A DNA stretch of 64,000 bases from Mercurialis annua (Eukaryota > Streptophyta > Magnoliopsida > Malpighiales > Euphorbiaceae), in contig NC_065575.1 in assembly GCF_937616625.2 (NCBI RefSeq), positions 9,245,501 through 9,309,500 of the forward strand, given 5' to 3'. Shown one piece after another: positions 21,451 to 32,940 of this stretch (its first letter is position 1; every line of letters starts with the position of its first letter). Position numbers and translations under genes: made by a program. The notes beneath the pieces are model-generated. The model was not told the DNA's origin. It ran no database searches and was given only the letters and a program-made list of their open reading frames with translations.

Positions 21451-24400
21451 CTATTGATAATACTTTCTCAGGTGCTCTACATTCCAATATCTGGGTACCA
21501 TGGACCCAGTTATTGTCTTTAGTTTATATGCGCCCTTGCCAGTAGCTTCTTCTACAATGTAGGGGCCTTCCCAATTAGCCTGCATTTTCTTTACTCCAGC
21601 GTTTCCTCTGCCAACTTCCGCGTTTCGTAAGACCAGATCGCCTTTTTGAAATTCTCTTGAATTCATTCTCTTGTTATGGTATCTCGCAGCTTGCTTCTTG
21701 TATGTGGCGGCTCGGACTGCCGCTTCATCCCTCCTTTCCTCTAGTAGGTCTAGACATAGCCTTGTTCTAGCCTCGTTAATTTCTTCTTCTAGATAGTTTA
21801 CTCTGATACTGGGTATGCCAATTTCTACCGGAATTACAGCTTCAGTACCGTAGGCGAGCCTGAAGGGTGTTTCGCCAGTTCCTTTTCTAGGAGTTGTTCT
21901 GTATGCACACAGAACGCTGTATAACTCTTCTGTCCAGTTCTCCTTATACTGAGAAAGCCTCTTTTTTATTCCTTGTGCTATGGTTCGGTTGGTGACTTCT
22001 GTCATTCCGTTTGTTTGAGGGTGCGCCACCGAAGTAAATTTCAAATTGATCATCAATCCTTTGCAAAATGCCTTGAACCGCTTGCAGTTGAACTGTTTGC
22101 CGTTGTCTGCTATTACAGTGTGGGGTATGCCAAATCGGCATATTACTTCGTTCTTGAAGAATTCCTCTACTTTGGCTGCAGTGATGGTTGCGACCGGCGC
22201 TACCTCTACCCATTTTGTGAAGTGCTCTATTGCGACGATTAGGAATTTCAATTGATGTTTTCCCGTTTCAAACGGTTCAACTATGTCAATCCCCCATGTG
22301 GCGAACGGCCAAGGGCTCTCCATTGATCCTTGAGGTACTGCTGGTACCCGACTGATGTTGTCGTGTCTTTGGCATTTATCACATTTCTTGACTAATGTTT
22401 TCGTGTCTTCTTTGATGGTCGGCCAGTAGTATCCTTGGAGTATTGTTTTTCTTGCTATGGTGACTGCTCCTTCGTGTGCTCCGCATATTCCTTCGTGGAT
22501 TTCTTTTAAGATGGATTCTCCTGTCTGGGGCGAGACGCACCTAGACCATGGATGAGTCAAGGAGGTTCGGTAAAGAACTCCGTTGTGAAATGAGTAGTTG
22601 GCAGATTTCCTGATGGTGCGGATGGCTTCGACTTTTTCTGTTGGTAACTCGCCGTGGTCTAGATATTTGATCAATGGGGTCATCCAGGAGTCGGCCTCTT
22701 CGATTGCCATGACTTCTGTTTTCCTGGTGCTTGGTGATTCGAGAATTTCCTTTAACTGCATTTTAGTGAATAGATCTCCGAGTTCCGATGCTGATTTTGC
22801 GATGGCGTCGGCTTCGTTGTTTTCCTCTCTCGGGATTTGAATGATTTCCCATTGTCCTCCTTGTGCTTCCAGCTGTTGGAGCTGTGTTCTGACTTGTCCC
22901 AGATATTCGATCATCCCTGTTTCTTTGGCTTGATACTCTCCCTTGACTTGATTTACCACCAGCTGGGAGTCGCTATAGATCTTTAGGATTTCCATTCTTA
23001 TTTCTAATGCGAGGCCGAGGCCTGCGATTAGGGCTTCGTACTCAGCTACATTGTTGCTGGCGGTGAATTGGATGTTTACTCCATATTCGATTCTGATTTT
23101 TTCGGGTCCTTTGAGGATGGCTCCTGCTCCAGCTCCTTTTTCATTCGATGGTCCATCTACGTGAAGTTCCCATACCAAGGCTGGTTTGGGCTGACCAGTC
23201 TCGGTTGGAGTTATTTCTGCTACAAAGTCTGCCAAAGCTTGTGCTTTTAGAGTCGGGCGAGGTTCGTATCTTATGTCGTGTTCGCTGAGTTGGATGGACC
23301 AGTGGACTAATCTTCCGGACGTTTCTGGTCGTTGGATTGCCTTTCGCAATGGTTGATTTGTTCTTACTACAACGTTGTGACTTTGGAAGTAGTATCTCAG
23401 CTTTTTGGCTGTGGTTAATACGGCCAGTGCCGTTTTTTCGATCTCGGGGTATCGTGTCTCCGCGCCTTTCAGGACTCGACTAATGTAGTAGATTGGCTTC
23501 ATCTCGTTGTCTTCTTCCCTCACCAGTACTGTTCTGATAGTCTCGTATGTGGTGCTGATGTATAGATATAGCGTCTCTCCTTTCAGCGGTCTGCTGAGCA
23601 ATGGAGGGGTGACGAGGAACTTCTTTATTTCTTCAAAAGCGTTCTCACAGTCTTCATTCCATTCAAATTTTTATGTTCCTTTGAGGGTTTTGAAGAAAGG
23701 CAAGCATCTTTTTGCTGAGCAAGACATGAATATACCGAGTGCTGTGATTCGCCCGTTGAGTTTTTGGACTTCGTTTATGTTTCTTGGTGCCTTCATGTCC
23801 ATAATTGCTTTGATCTTCTCGGGGTTCGCCTCTATTCCTCTTTGAGATATCATAAATCCCAGGAATTTCCCGCCTTGTACACCGAACGTGCATTTGTCAG
23901 GGTTCAGCTTCATTCCGAACTTATTCAGTATGTTGAATGTTTCTTCAAGATCTTTGGCATGGGTTTCCTCATTCTCGCTTTTGATGATCAGGTCGTCTAC
24001 ATACACCTGGACTCGTTTTCCTATCTCGTCTTTGAACATGAAATTCATAAGCCTTTGGTACGTCGCTCCCGCGTTTTTCAAACCGAAAGGCATCGCCGTG
24101 TAGCAGTAAGTTCCTCTCTCCGTGATGAATGAAGTTTTTTCCTGGTCTTGCTCCTTCATCTGAATTTGGTGGTAGCCTTGGGCTGCGTCATCTAGGCTAT
24201 ACATCGCGTGTCCAGCAGTAGAGTCCACGAGTTGATCGATGTCTGGGAGAGGGTAGCTATCTTTAGGATACGCTTTGTTTAGATCGGTGTAATCTACGCA
24301 CATTCTATTTTTTCCGTTGGCTTTCTTTACGATAACTACGTTAGCTACCCATTCGGGGTAGTGGACTTCTCGTATGAATCCCGCTTTCTCCAATTTTTCT

Positions 24401-25290
24401 ACTTCTTCAGCGATTATTTTCTGTTTTTCTTCCGAGAACTTCCTTTTCTTTTGCTTCACAGGGTTCGCCGCTTCCGCTACATTTAGATCATGAGTAATGA
24501 CTTGGGGATCTATCCCGACTATTTCTGACGCGTTAGCAGCGAAGGTTTTGACGTTCTTTTTCAGCATGGCCGTGATTTCGTTTTCGATCTTTGGGTTCAT
24601 GGTTGCGCCGAGATTTACTCTTTTCTCCTTGTCGAGTTGGAGTTTCTTTGTTTCGCCTTCGGGTGCTGTTTCTTTTTCTTCGATGTCGTGATTAAGGATT
24701 TCTTCTATCGCCATTGTTTCGCCTGATTCTTTTATTGCTCGTTCGTAGCACTTTTTTACCTCGGCTCGATTTCCTTGTATCGTGATAATTCCTTGTTTCG
24801 TTGGTATCTTCATGGTCAATGCCTTTATGCTCGTCACGGCGGCTGAGTCGTGGAGGAAAGGTCTTCCCAGTATCGCGTTGTACGGCAAGTCGATTTCTAC
24901 GACACTAAACCGTGTAGGTAATTCCTCGCTTTTCCTCGTTCTTCCTAGCTTGACATCGAGTGTAATTGTTCCATCTGGCTTAATTGGCGAGCCCCCAAAT
25001 CCTACCACAGGTGTGGCATTTCTTTTCAGTTCTGCTAGTTCTCTTCCTAGGCTTTCGTAAGCCTTTCTTGTTATTAGGTTTATTGCGCTTCCTTCATCGA
25101 TCAGGATTCTCTCAACGTTCCAGTGTTCGATGATCATGGCTACCACTAAAGCTTCGTTATGTTCTTCAGCTATTCTCCTGAAATCTTCCCCGTCAAAAGT
25201 TACTGGAGGGGGGGGGGGGGTTGAGAGTTCTGTTGCATTCCGTTTTCTCTGTGACGTTTGATTCTTCAGGTTTACTCTTTCAGAAGTCAT
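21451..25290 (-). pseudogene. pol of element A: protease, RT, two RNase H domains, integrase; one in-frame stop
   Basis: The minus-strand frame starts at the ATG at 25290 (a TTG nine bases earlier is in frame) and runs about 1,280 codons, with one TAA at 23671-23673 and the same frame continuing afterwards. Visible in order: protease (LIDEGSAINLI, an E where D-T/S-G is usual), RT (CVDYTDLNKAYPKD; catalytic YVDDLIIKS), a degenerate first RNase H (DxS aspartate lost: LYLYIST), a second archaeal-type RNase H (HVDGPSNEKGAG, NVAEYEAL, YSDSQLV, NEADAIAK), integrase zinc finger (HEGICGAHEGA...KCDKCQ) and core (GIDIVEPF, IADNGKQF, TEVTNR). The stop lies between RT and the first RNase H. A 12-base G run at about 25208 lies in the Pro-rich stretch before the protease. 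Confidence 0.93.
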
Positions 25291-25355
25291 CTTCTTCAAT
25301 GAGATTTGTTTTTGAGTTCAGAAAAGCTCCTTCTTTTGAAGTTTAGTTAAGCCTT
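25291..25355 (-). other. Missing gag of element A
   Basis: Only about 65 bp separate the primer-binding site from the protease-side frame. A gag of roughly 1.5 kb would normally lie here, so it has been lost by deletion. Confidence 0.7.
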
Positions 25356-25372
25356 TCCCACAGACGGCGCCA
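25356..25372 (-). other. Primer-binding site of element A
   Basis: On the minus strand, TGGCGCCGTCTGTGGGA begins two bases inside the 5' LTR. TGGCGCC pairs with tRNAs ending GGCGCCA (Asp or Arg type), common in Tat and Athila elements. Confidence 0.85.
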
Positions 25373-25374
25373 AT

Positions 25375-25951
25375 TGATGGAGTCTGCCTTCTGAACCGGT
25401 GAGTAAGACCTGTAAAACAGGGTAGAAGCTAACCGGACGGTGGTTGTCCGATTAACTCTCCGATGCTAAAGTCAGTTTAGAGCTTTGAGCAGCGTTTTGT
25501 GTATATGGATGTAATTGTGATTCTAGGCATACCTCGTGCTCCTTTTATAGTAGTCGAATATACCTAGTATAGTTGTATTAGGCAGGTGAATCCTACTTTG
25601 CAGGGATTCGGCGATATCGTAGGGATTCTCCTGATTTGTCGTGATCTACCTTAATCTGATAAGAATCCTATTTAGGAACGTCTTCCTAAAGTAGAGCTTA
25701 TCCTTCCATATATAGTGTTTGTGTCCGAATAGGACAATACTTCCATTCTTAGTCGATTACCCGAATCCCGGACCTAACGCGCTTTAGGCGGATCATGTGG
25801 GATTCGGTCTTCATTAGCATATCACCGAATCTTAAGGGATTCGGCGTCTCTTCCATATCTTCGGATCTTCAGGGAGAGTCCGGTATCATCTGAGAGTGGA
25901 TCTCCTGTGACTCGGCTTCATTATATTTACTGTAGGATTCGGTATCCATCA
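25375..25951 (-). repeat. 5' LTR of element A
   Basis: 577 bp, TGATGG...CCATCA, next to the PBS on its inner side and the duplication GTAAT on its outer side. Confidence 0.95.
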
Positions 25952-25966
25952 GTAATTAATGAAGAT

Positions 25967-26920
25967 TTGAATACTCACTTAATGGTCTTTTTCAAAAAAT
26001 AAAAGATCAATGGACATAATCTTTATCTTAATCCTTGTAATAGACTTTTTATGTTATTTTTAAAAAATATAATTAATATTATAATTTTTTAATATTTTTA
26101 TTCAATAAAGTTACTAATATAAATATCTTTTATAGTTAGTCTATTCAGCCAAATGTATATATGTAATTATATTTCCAGTTACTTGTTCTTAAAATGATAA
26201 CTAATATAATAAAATAAAAAATATAATTTTTTAATCCATTTATAAAAGGTTTGTCATTTTTTAGATGTACAAAATAACTATATACAAAATGATTTAAATT
26301 TAAATTATTAAACATGATAAATAATTATTAAAAATATAATTAAGTACCAAATAAGATTAGGATAAATTGAAATTTTCAATTCTATGGTAGATAATTAGAC
26401 TTTTGACTTTTTTATCACCTAAAAATCACACAAATAAAAATCAAATAATTGTTGGTGGATAAATTCCAACCATCTACCTTTCTAGAAAAATGGCAGAAAA
26501 AGAAATTTAATTTTAAAGTTAAAAGAAAACGTCAATTGTCAAATAAATCAAAGATGTAGGAAATTTTCCATTTTTATTAAATATTCATAAAATAAATAAA
26601 TAACAAAAAAACAGCAAAGCAAAATTACCAAAAGACGGATCCTATACAAAAGCACAGCACATGATTCCATTCCCAAACTCGGTGGGACCGGAGCGGACTT
26701 CAACTTGCCATTCAAATTTAGTTAATTCTCTTTTTTGACATAACAGAAAAGAATATTAAAAAATTAAAATAAAAAAGAATTTGAAAAAGCAAGACGTCCG
26801 TGATGTGGGCCCGTTATCACTCCGTTATGCACGCTGCCATGTCACTATCTTAAAAAATAACCCCAAAAAATCTTATCTTTTTTTTTTTAAATTAATTCAG
26901 TTTTTATTTTTCTTCAACTA
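25967..26920. other. AT-rich upstream region of the 27.1-kb gene
   Basis: AT-rich DNA with no gene. A less AT-rich part (26640-26850) just before the TATA box may hold promoter elements of the next gene; it contains ACGTCCGTGATGTGGGCCC-type sequence (ACGTCCG, TGGGCCC). Confidence 0.4.
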
Positions 26921-26921
26921 C

Positions 26922-26929
26922 TATATATA
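26922..26929 (+). promoter_or_regulatory. TATA box of the acidic-protein gene
   Basis: TATATATA, 180 bp upstream of the ATG at 27102. It is followed by a CT-rich leader (TTTCTCTTTCC, TTTTCTCTCTC) typical of plant 5' untranslated regions. Confidence 0.65.
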
Positions 26930-27101
26930 CCCTTCTCATTTCTCTTTCCATCTCGTCTCACCTTCCTTATTTTCTCTCTCTAGTTCTATTCTCTCTCTAC
27001 TGTTATACTGTCGAGCCAAACACGCCCTTAATCTCTCTCTAAAACCAAACATAATCCTCACCGTTGGATTTGTTTTGTCCCTTTGAAAATAATCTTTAAT
27101 A

Positions 27102-27809
27102 ATGGACCAGAACTCTAGACAAAATAAAAAGCGAGTCCGCGAGGATGACTCGGGGTGTAACTCGCCTGAGTCTAAACTCGTTCGAGTTGATTCGTTTGAG
27201 AAGGTGACGGAGACCTCTCCGGATATGAAAGATGGCTCGGGAATTGACTCCGGTGTTGACTCGGATGTGAGCTCGCCTGAGGCGAAGCGCTTAGAGGACG
27301 ATTTGTTTAACATTTTTGACGAGTCGGATGAGCCGGTGATTCAAGGTCTTGACTCGGTGATTAAAAGCTTCGAAGAGGAAATGCTCGTTCCGGTTGCTGA
27401 CATGGAAACGGTTAATCCTGCAGGTGTAATGTTGTGCGGTGGTTGTTCTCAGCCGGATCTAGGTTACCTCCTTAAGGCGTCCGACGACGAGCTTGGTTTG
27501 CCGCCGAGCTTCTCCGGCGAGGAAGATAAAGTTAGTGTTACCGACTTTACGGCGGATACAGAGACGGAAACTAGCAGATCTGGATGTGGAAGCGCCGGCG
27601 GTTTTGGAGAGATGCTAGGGTTTGAAAAAAAGATACCGAATTATGACTCGTTTGAGTTTGGATTCGGTGTCGACTCGGTTAGTCTTAGTTATAATGATAG
27701 TGGTGATTTTGTGGCGTTAGGAGGTTTGTTTGATTATTCCGACGAGAGTTTTGTTCCGGCGGAGATGTCGGCTGTGCAGTGGCAGCCTGAGTCACTCTCT
27801 GCCTTGTAG
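27102..27809 (+). CDS. Acidic plant protein of unknown function
   Basis: A single-exon frame of 235 codons starts at AATAATGGACC. The protein is strongly acidic and Ser/Gly-rich, with a basic N-terminus (NKKRVRED, a possible nuclear signal). Two blocks look conserved-like: RLEDDLFNIFDESDE...LDSVIKSFEEEM (residues 67-98) and DLGYLLKASDDELGLPPSF (about 124-142). No membrane segment, signal peptide or catalytic motif is seen. Codons are GC-richer than the flanks, which supports real coding. I do not recognise the family. The acidic, disordered character and short hydrophobic motifs would suit a transcriptional co-regulator, but that is a guess. Confidence 0.85.
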   Translation: MDQNSRQNKKRVREDDSGCNSPESKLVRVDSFEKVTETSPDMKDGSGIDSGVDSDVSSPEAKRLEDDLFNIFDESDEPVIQGLDSVIKSFEEEMLVPVADMETVNPAGVMLCGGCSQPDLGYLLKASDDELGLPPSFSGEEDKVSVTDFTADTETETSRSGCGSAGGFGEMLGFEKKIPNYDSFEFGFGVDSVSLSYNDSGDFVALGGLFDYSDESFVPAEMSAVQWQPESLSAL

Positions 27810-28157
27810 TAATGAAGAAAGAAAATGCGAAACGTTTCGTATGTTTTGATGGTACGGAACGTTTCTTTTTTTAAATCTGCTTGTCTATAGTAGTTTGTAA
27901 ATTTGGAAAGATCAAAAAAGGAAAGTAAAAGCAGGAAAATATCTTTATTTCTAAGTACTCTTATTATAATTTTTTTTTGAGAGGATAATTATTATTATCA
28001 TTACTACTATTTATATATTTGGTTTTTTATGAAACAATATTTTAATTTAATATAAATACTAATAGGGAAGAAAAAGTTGGATACAAGCGCAAGATTAATT
28101 AAAGAAAAACTGTTAATACATAAAATTTCAATAAAATTGTTATTTGAACTCCTAATG
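27810..28157. other. 3' region of the 27.1-kb gene
   Basis: Probably the 3' untranslated region, with inverted GAAACGTTTC-like sequence at about 27828-27866 (gcgaaacgtttcgt...acggaacgtttc) that could form a stem; AT-rich beyond. Confidence 0.4.
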
Positions 28158-28167
28158 AAAAATCAAA

Positions 28168-28999
28168 GAACAAAGAATCAATTCATCTTTTGAACTTGAT
28201 ATAAAATATTACAAAAATAATTTAAAGGCTTTTGATATAAAAAATACAATTTGGTCATTACGCATCAAATCAGGTCATTTGACATAAAATTTGAGATCGT
28301 CAAACTTAAAAATTAATTGATTAATCATAATTTAATATTAATTAAAAATAATTAGCTTTAATTAAAACTAATTATTTTATTTAATAACCAAAAATCACCG
28401 CATAAAACAGCTATCATGGAACTCCCATCGGAAACCGCTTTTTAGATGAGGAGCGATCAGTTCCTTGGGAGCGGATCTGTTCCACGGGAGCAAATCTGCT
28501 CCTCCACGTTAGAAAAGCAACATATCTGCTCCTCTAAAACGAGGGGTAATAGCTCCTTGTTGGAAGAGCTATTGTTGCTCCTCTCTTAAAAGGAGCAGTT
28601 CTGGTACTCCTCGTTTGAGGAAGTGGCGATGAGCGGCGGGGAATGTGGTCGAAAGAAGAAGAAGAATAAGAGAAACATGGAAAGAGAAGAAAAACAAGGA
28701 AAAAAAAATTAAAAATAGGTCTACTATGTTTTTTAATAAAACACAAATTAATTATTGAATTTTTCAAATTATAAAAATATAATTGAAAATTAAAATTAAT
28801 TTAATTTAAAAATTAACGGTCTTTTTAAATTTTTCATTTTTTCGCAGAGAGTGTATCTCACTTGCCGGGGTGAGAGTAGGGAGAGGCCTTTTTGATTCGG
28901 AATGGCATAGTTGCGTGTTGATTTGTACGAAAACTAGCGAGAATTGTTTCTTTTGTTGATATTTTATGGCAAGTTTAGGGGTGAATTGATCCTTTATTC
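28168..28999. mobile_element. Mutator-type MITE with palindromic-word centre (copy E2)
   Basis: Starts GAACAAAGAATC and ends GATCCTTTATTC. The inverted arms pair over about 100 bp at roughly 70% identity. A perfect 10-bp duplication AAAAATCAAA flanks it (28158-28167 and 29000-29009). The centre (28436-28620) is an array of GGAGC/GCTCC words. It encodes nothing convincing. Confidence 0.88.
28436..28622. repeat. Array of inverted GGAGC / GCTCC words in E2
   Basis: GAGGAGC, GGGAGC, GCTCC and GCTCCTC recur about a dozen times with spacers such as gGATCTG, giving many possible short stems. The layout matches the centre of E1, but the word is different. Confidence 0.75.
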
Positions 29000-29009
29000 A
29001 AAAATCAAA

Positions 29010-29741
29010 TAAGACTGAACATAGAATTTTGATAAAGACATTTTTAAAGTGAATATTTTAGATCAGTTTATCCTTTTAATTTTAAACGATTAAATAAATT
29101 ATCATCATTTTAATTTTAGATTTTTTTGATAATTTTATGTCGTCTCGACAAAATACAAATTATTTGTACCCTAGATTTGAATTCGTCTCTTTACGGTAAA
29201 GTGAACTAAATTAGCCAATTTGTAGATATTTGTATTCTTAATTCAATTGATAATTTATATCAAATTAAGGATGTAAAATAAATTTTTATTAATTTATATT
29301 TTTTGAAATAGCTTTTAGATTATATATTTAGATGCATTAATTTAAATTTCCAATATCTATAAATCAAATAAAGGGTCGATACGGCCCTCAAACTAGTATC
29401 TCGAGAGAAATAAGTTCATTTTAGCTTTTGGATTTGATAATTTCATAAATGCACAAGTCTCTAACCGAGAACTTGCACAGGGAAGAATGTTAGAAGAAAG
29501 CAGGCTGGGTTATCTTGAAAACCACTCTAATACTTAAGTTAGTACGTTAACTGAGATTAAAGGTAAAAAGGTAAAGTGTTTAGAATATGAAATGAATAAA
29601 TTTATTTATAGTCTTTAAAGGGAGTAATAAACGCTGCTAGTGGTTCACCTATGTCCAATAAAAATTGCAGAGTGCTCCCATGTCACACGTTCTGTGGAGA
29701 AGGGACATGGACCTCACCTAGTATCTGTATTATGTTTGTCA
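29010..29741. other. Intergenic, no feature recognised
   Basis: AT-rich with only trivial open frames. No bounded repeat found. Confidence 0.45.
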
Positions 29742-29786
29742 GTAAGCAGTTGGGCGGACTCAATGCAAGTTCGCCTAACTGCTTAC
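29742..29786. repeat. Compact hairpin, 19-bp stem and 7-base loop
   Basis: GTAAGCAGTTGGGCGGACT (29742-29760) is the near-complement of 29768-29786 around the loop CAATGCA. The two non-Watson-Crick positions would be G-U pairs in plus-strand RNA. It stands alone in intergenic DNA. Confidence 0.6.
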
Positions 29787-31030
29787 ATGACCCAGTTTAA
29801 AACAGACTTATAACAGTATCAATTAGAAATAAAACTCTCTTAATTTAATCAAGTGAGTTTTTCATTATCGAGTACTAAAAAAATACATTTTTTTATTATG
29901 TAATGCAAAATTATATTGCATACGAATAGTTTGAACTGATATGAATCCAGTTGATACTAATTTTGTCCGGCTAAGTCAAGTAAATAAAAATAATGAGTAC
30001 ACGAATGTTAAACACAACTTGTAAAAGATTATACTATAAACTATCTCTCTCCCTTCTCTCTAAAAAACCACACACTAAAACCTTTGATTTAAGGAGGTGG
30101 TTTTCAAGCCTCTTGGCTGAAAAACCATTTCTCCATTTCTTTTTTCTTTATTTCTTTATTTATCTATTTCTTTCATTCAATAAATCTCTCATTTTAGAGT
30201 TTCTTATGTTGAATTATTTTAGGATGATTTTTTCATGTTGCATGTCAGATTTTTTAGATTATTTAAAGAGCTATGGTGTTTCTTTGAGTTTTATGTTCAA
30301 ACTTTTTATGATCTAAGAAGTTTTGATGTGTTTAAATCTATACTTGTGGAATCTATTGAAGGTAATACTCGGAATGTTAGAACTCAACGGATCAAGCGGA
30401 TCGTCGGCAAAATCAGATGGGTGGTAAAATTCGACCTCGCTCCAATGGAACTTTGTTCACCATTATATTAAGTTATGGCGAGTTTTACGTCTTAAAGATA
30501 TCTTCGTTTCGATTATTTTTGACTTGTATCCTTAGATGTTTTTTAATTATTTTTTTGGATTTAGTTTTGAAAGATTATATGGTTAGTCTTTGTTATATGA
30601 CTATCATTTCATCATCTTGTATATTTTCCGCTATCTATCGAATTCTAGCTAGGAAAAAAAACTTATAGAAAATTATAAATTAATACACTTATTATAGACT
30701 AATTTTTATAACTAAATAACCATTTATGATTTGATTTTATTATTCACTTTTCGTACATTATAAATCTATTTCTTATCACCGTGGTAAAATTAAATCTGAA
30801 TTAAAACTTGAATAGAAAATAGAAAGTCTACTACATATTTTATTAATTTTAAACTTGTATTACAAGTGTAAAATTAAAAAATCCTCCAGCTACGAATTGG
30901 ACATGTTTAAATAATAATTACAACTTGCGAATATAAAAAAGAAATTTCTAGAAAAAATTCTAATTATAAACTTATTTGCATCTAGTATCTCAGTTTTAAA
31001 AATTTATTTTTTTACTTTTTTTTTAATAAT
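29787..31030. other. Intergenic; short open frames not supported
   Basis: Frames of about 80-110 codons near 29990-30670 have no recognisable motif, and their T-rich composition explains the hydrophobic translation. I see no gene. Confidence 0.4.
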
Positions 31031-31139
31031 TTTAGTTGTACTTTAATTATGTCTATTTTTTATTTACGAAAATACCTAATTTTAATACTTGCACATTTTT
31101 TCGCTTTTTCTCCTTTTTCTTTCTTTCTTTCTTTTTTTT

Positions 31140-31315
31140 ACTTCTTCTTCTTCTTCTTCTTCTTTGTTTTCGTCTTTTTCTTATTCTTTTCTCTCAAATC
31201 TTTTTCTTCTTCTTTGTTTTCGTCTTTTTCTTATTTTTTTCTCTCAAACCTTTTTCTTCTTCTTTGTTTTCGTCCTTTTCTTATTTTTTTCTCTCAAACC
31301 TTTTTCTTCTTCTTC
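31140..31315. repeat. CT-rich microsatellite plus 50-bp minisatellite
   Basis: A (CTT)n run is followed by about three copies of a 50-bp unit made of TTTTTCTTCTTCTTTG, TTTTCGTC, TTTTTCTTATTTTTTTC and TCTCAAACC. The long hydrophobic frames in all three plus-strand phases here are by-products of the repeat. Confidence 0.85.
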
Positions 31316-31574
31316 CATTTCAATGAATTTTTTTAACAAATATTATTTTATTTTATTTATAATTCATCTAATACTTTCGATCTATACCATAAATAATTTT
31401 ATTTCTGAAACAAATAAAAAATAGCTGATGAAAAAATTATCGTATTTGTCTCAAATAATTTAAAGTAACGATTCTACCATCGCCACGACCTTATCCTCTT
31501 ATTCTGGATCTTGTTCTTTCTCTTTTTATTTTTTTATTTGTTAATTATCAATTTGTATTAATGATTTTATTCAT

Positions 31575-32035
31575 ATGTTTGCAACCATTATAGACTGTTT
31601 GAAACTGTTTTTAAGCTGTTTTAGATAAATTTTGTAAATTGTGTTTTTAGAATATGTTTCGAAAACTTTTGTAAACTGTTTAAAATCCTTTTATAAACTG
31701 AATTTTAAAAACCTTTATTAACTGTTTTGAAAAGTTTGTAATTTGCTTGAAACTGTTTGAAATCTTTATAAACTATTTGAAACTGTTTTTAGAGAATGTT
31801 CTAAAGACTGTTTAAATTTGCTTTTAGTTATTGTTTGAAAGTTTTTAAAACTCTTTGAAATTTTTATAAATTGTTTAAAAGCATTTCAAATATTTTTGTA
31901 AACTGTTTGAAATCCTTTTATAAATTATATTTTGAAAATCTTTATAAACAGTTTTGAAAATTTTATAATATGTTTGAAACCTTTGTAAATTGTTCGCAAC
32001 TTTTATAAATTGTTTTAAACTAAATTTAAAACTTG
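31575..32035. repeat. Degenerate tandem repeats of AAACTGTTTGAAA type
   Basis: The phrases AAACTGTTTGAAA, CTTTTATAAACTG and TTTGTAAACTG recur throughout. A longer unit near 31674 is repeated with changes near 31898, a step of about 224 bp. Non-coding. Confidence 0.7.
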
Positions 32036-32510
32036 CATTTTTTTTTTTTATAAAAAGTAATAGTAGAATTGTAGAAATCAATTGTTGAATTATTATGAAA
32101 TGAAAATTTTGATTTAATTTGTTGAATTGCTGGTTAGTTTTTTTTTTAAATAAGTTGAAGAAGATAAAGAAGTAAAAAAAAACGCTTGTTGTGTATAAAA
32201 CATGTAAAGTAGATATGAAGTACAAAACAAAAGTGACGGAGTAATATGAATAAATAGATAACACGTTGAAATAAAGAAATCAAGTTGAATTTTTAGAGTT
32301 AAAAAATACTAATATTTTTATTATTTAAATATTCTTCTAATTTTCACAATATAAAACTCAAACTAGGAAAGGCCTGGATTAGCCTGCATACACCATAGTC
32401 TGCCTAAACCTGGCCCGTTGCCTTTGTTGCTTGTCCAGACCTCCTTTGTTGCCTTATGCTGCCAGTAAAAAAGAGGTGCATGAACCTCAACCTCCAACTC
32501 AACAAATGAA

Positions 32511-32698
32511 AAATAGAAAAATTATTTCACACAACCGTTGCGCCATGTCACTCGTGCAACAAATCAATTGTGCGTTAGCCATGTAGAAAATTGAATAATA
32601 AAAAGAATAAGTAATAATTAAAAGATTTTCTATCGCAAATGTTCATTGGCTTGATGTAAAAATGACGTGGCACAACGGTTGCATGGGATAAACACTCT
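32511..32698. mobile_element. MITE of the CACAACCGTTG family, copy 1
   Basis: The left arm TTATTTCACACAACCGTTG...CATGTCACTCGTGCAAC is matched inverted by ATGACGTGGCACAACGGTTGC...GGGATAAACACTC. The same family lies in an intron at 40119-40293. It is about 180 bp and non-coding. No clean target duplication found. Confidence 0.7.
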
Positions 32699-32940
32699 GA
32701 AAAATAATAGCCTCCTCTGCAATCAATCAAAATCAATATAATTTCTCTATATAAACAAAGCAACCAATGGCAGATAAAAAAAAGAATTTAGGGGGAAGAA
32801 AAGTATAAGCATATACATGTGAGAATAAGAAACGTTAGATGCAGAAATTATTAGCAAGCACAGAGGTGAAGAAAATAGAAAAATGAACTGATAGAATAGA
32901 GAGAGAAAATTCAAATTTATAGTGAAAGAAGGCCAGCTAG

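Larger units (their letters stand above)
8751..25951 (-). mobile_element. Element A: Ty3/gypsy LTR retrotransposon of Tat/Retand type with antisense gene
   Basis: LTRs of 595 bp (8751-9345) and 577 bp (25375-25951), both starting TGATGGAGTC and ending GGTATCCATCA, are flanked by the 5-bp duplication GTAAT (8746-8750, 25952-25956). The PBS and PPT place the 5' end on the right, so pol reads on the minus strand. pol order is protease, RT, RNase H, second (archaeal-type) RNase H, integrase; the double RNase H marks the Tat lineage. gag is missing between PBS and protease. A gene in the opposite orientation lies between pol and the 3' LTR and is interrupted by element B. The LTRs differ by about 11 substitutions and one 18-bp indel, by eye. 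Confidence 0.95.

Noticed and set aside
21944..22255. Plus- and minus-strand frames inside pol of element A
   Set aside because: Shadows of the integrase coding frame in other phases.
31036..31424. Overlapping hydrophobic frames of about 95-110 codons
   Set aside because: They come from a CT-rich microsatellite and minisatellite; Phe, Leu and Ser runs appear in all three phases.
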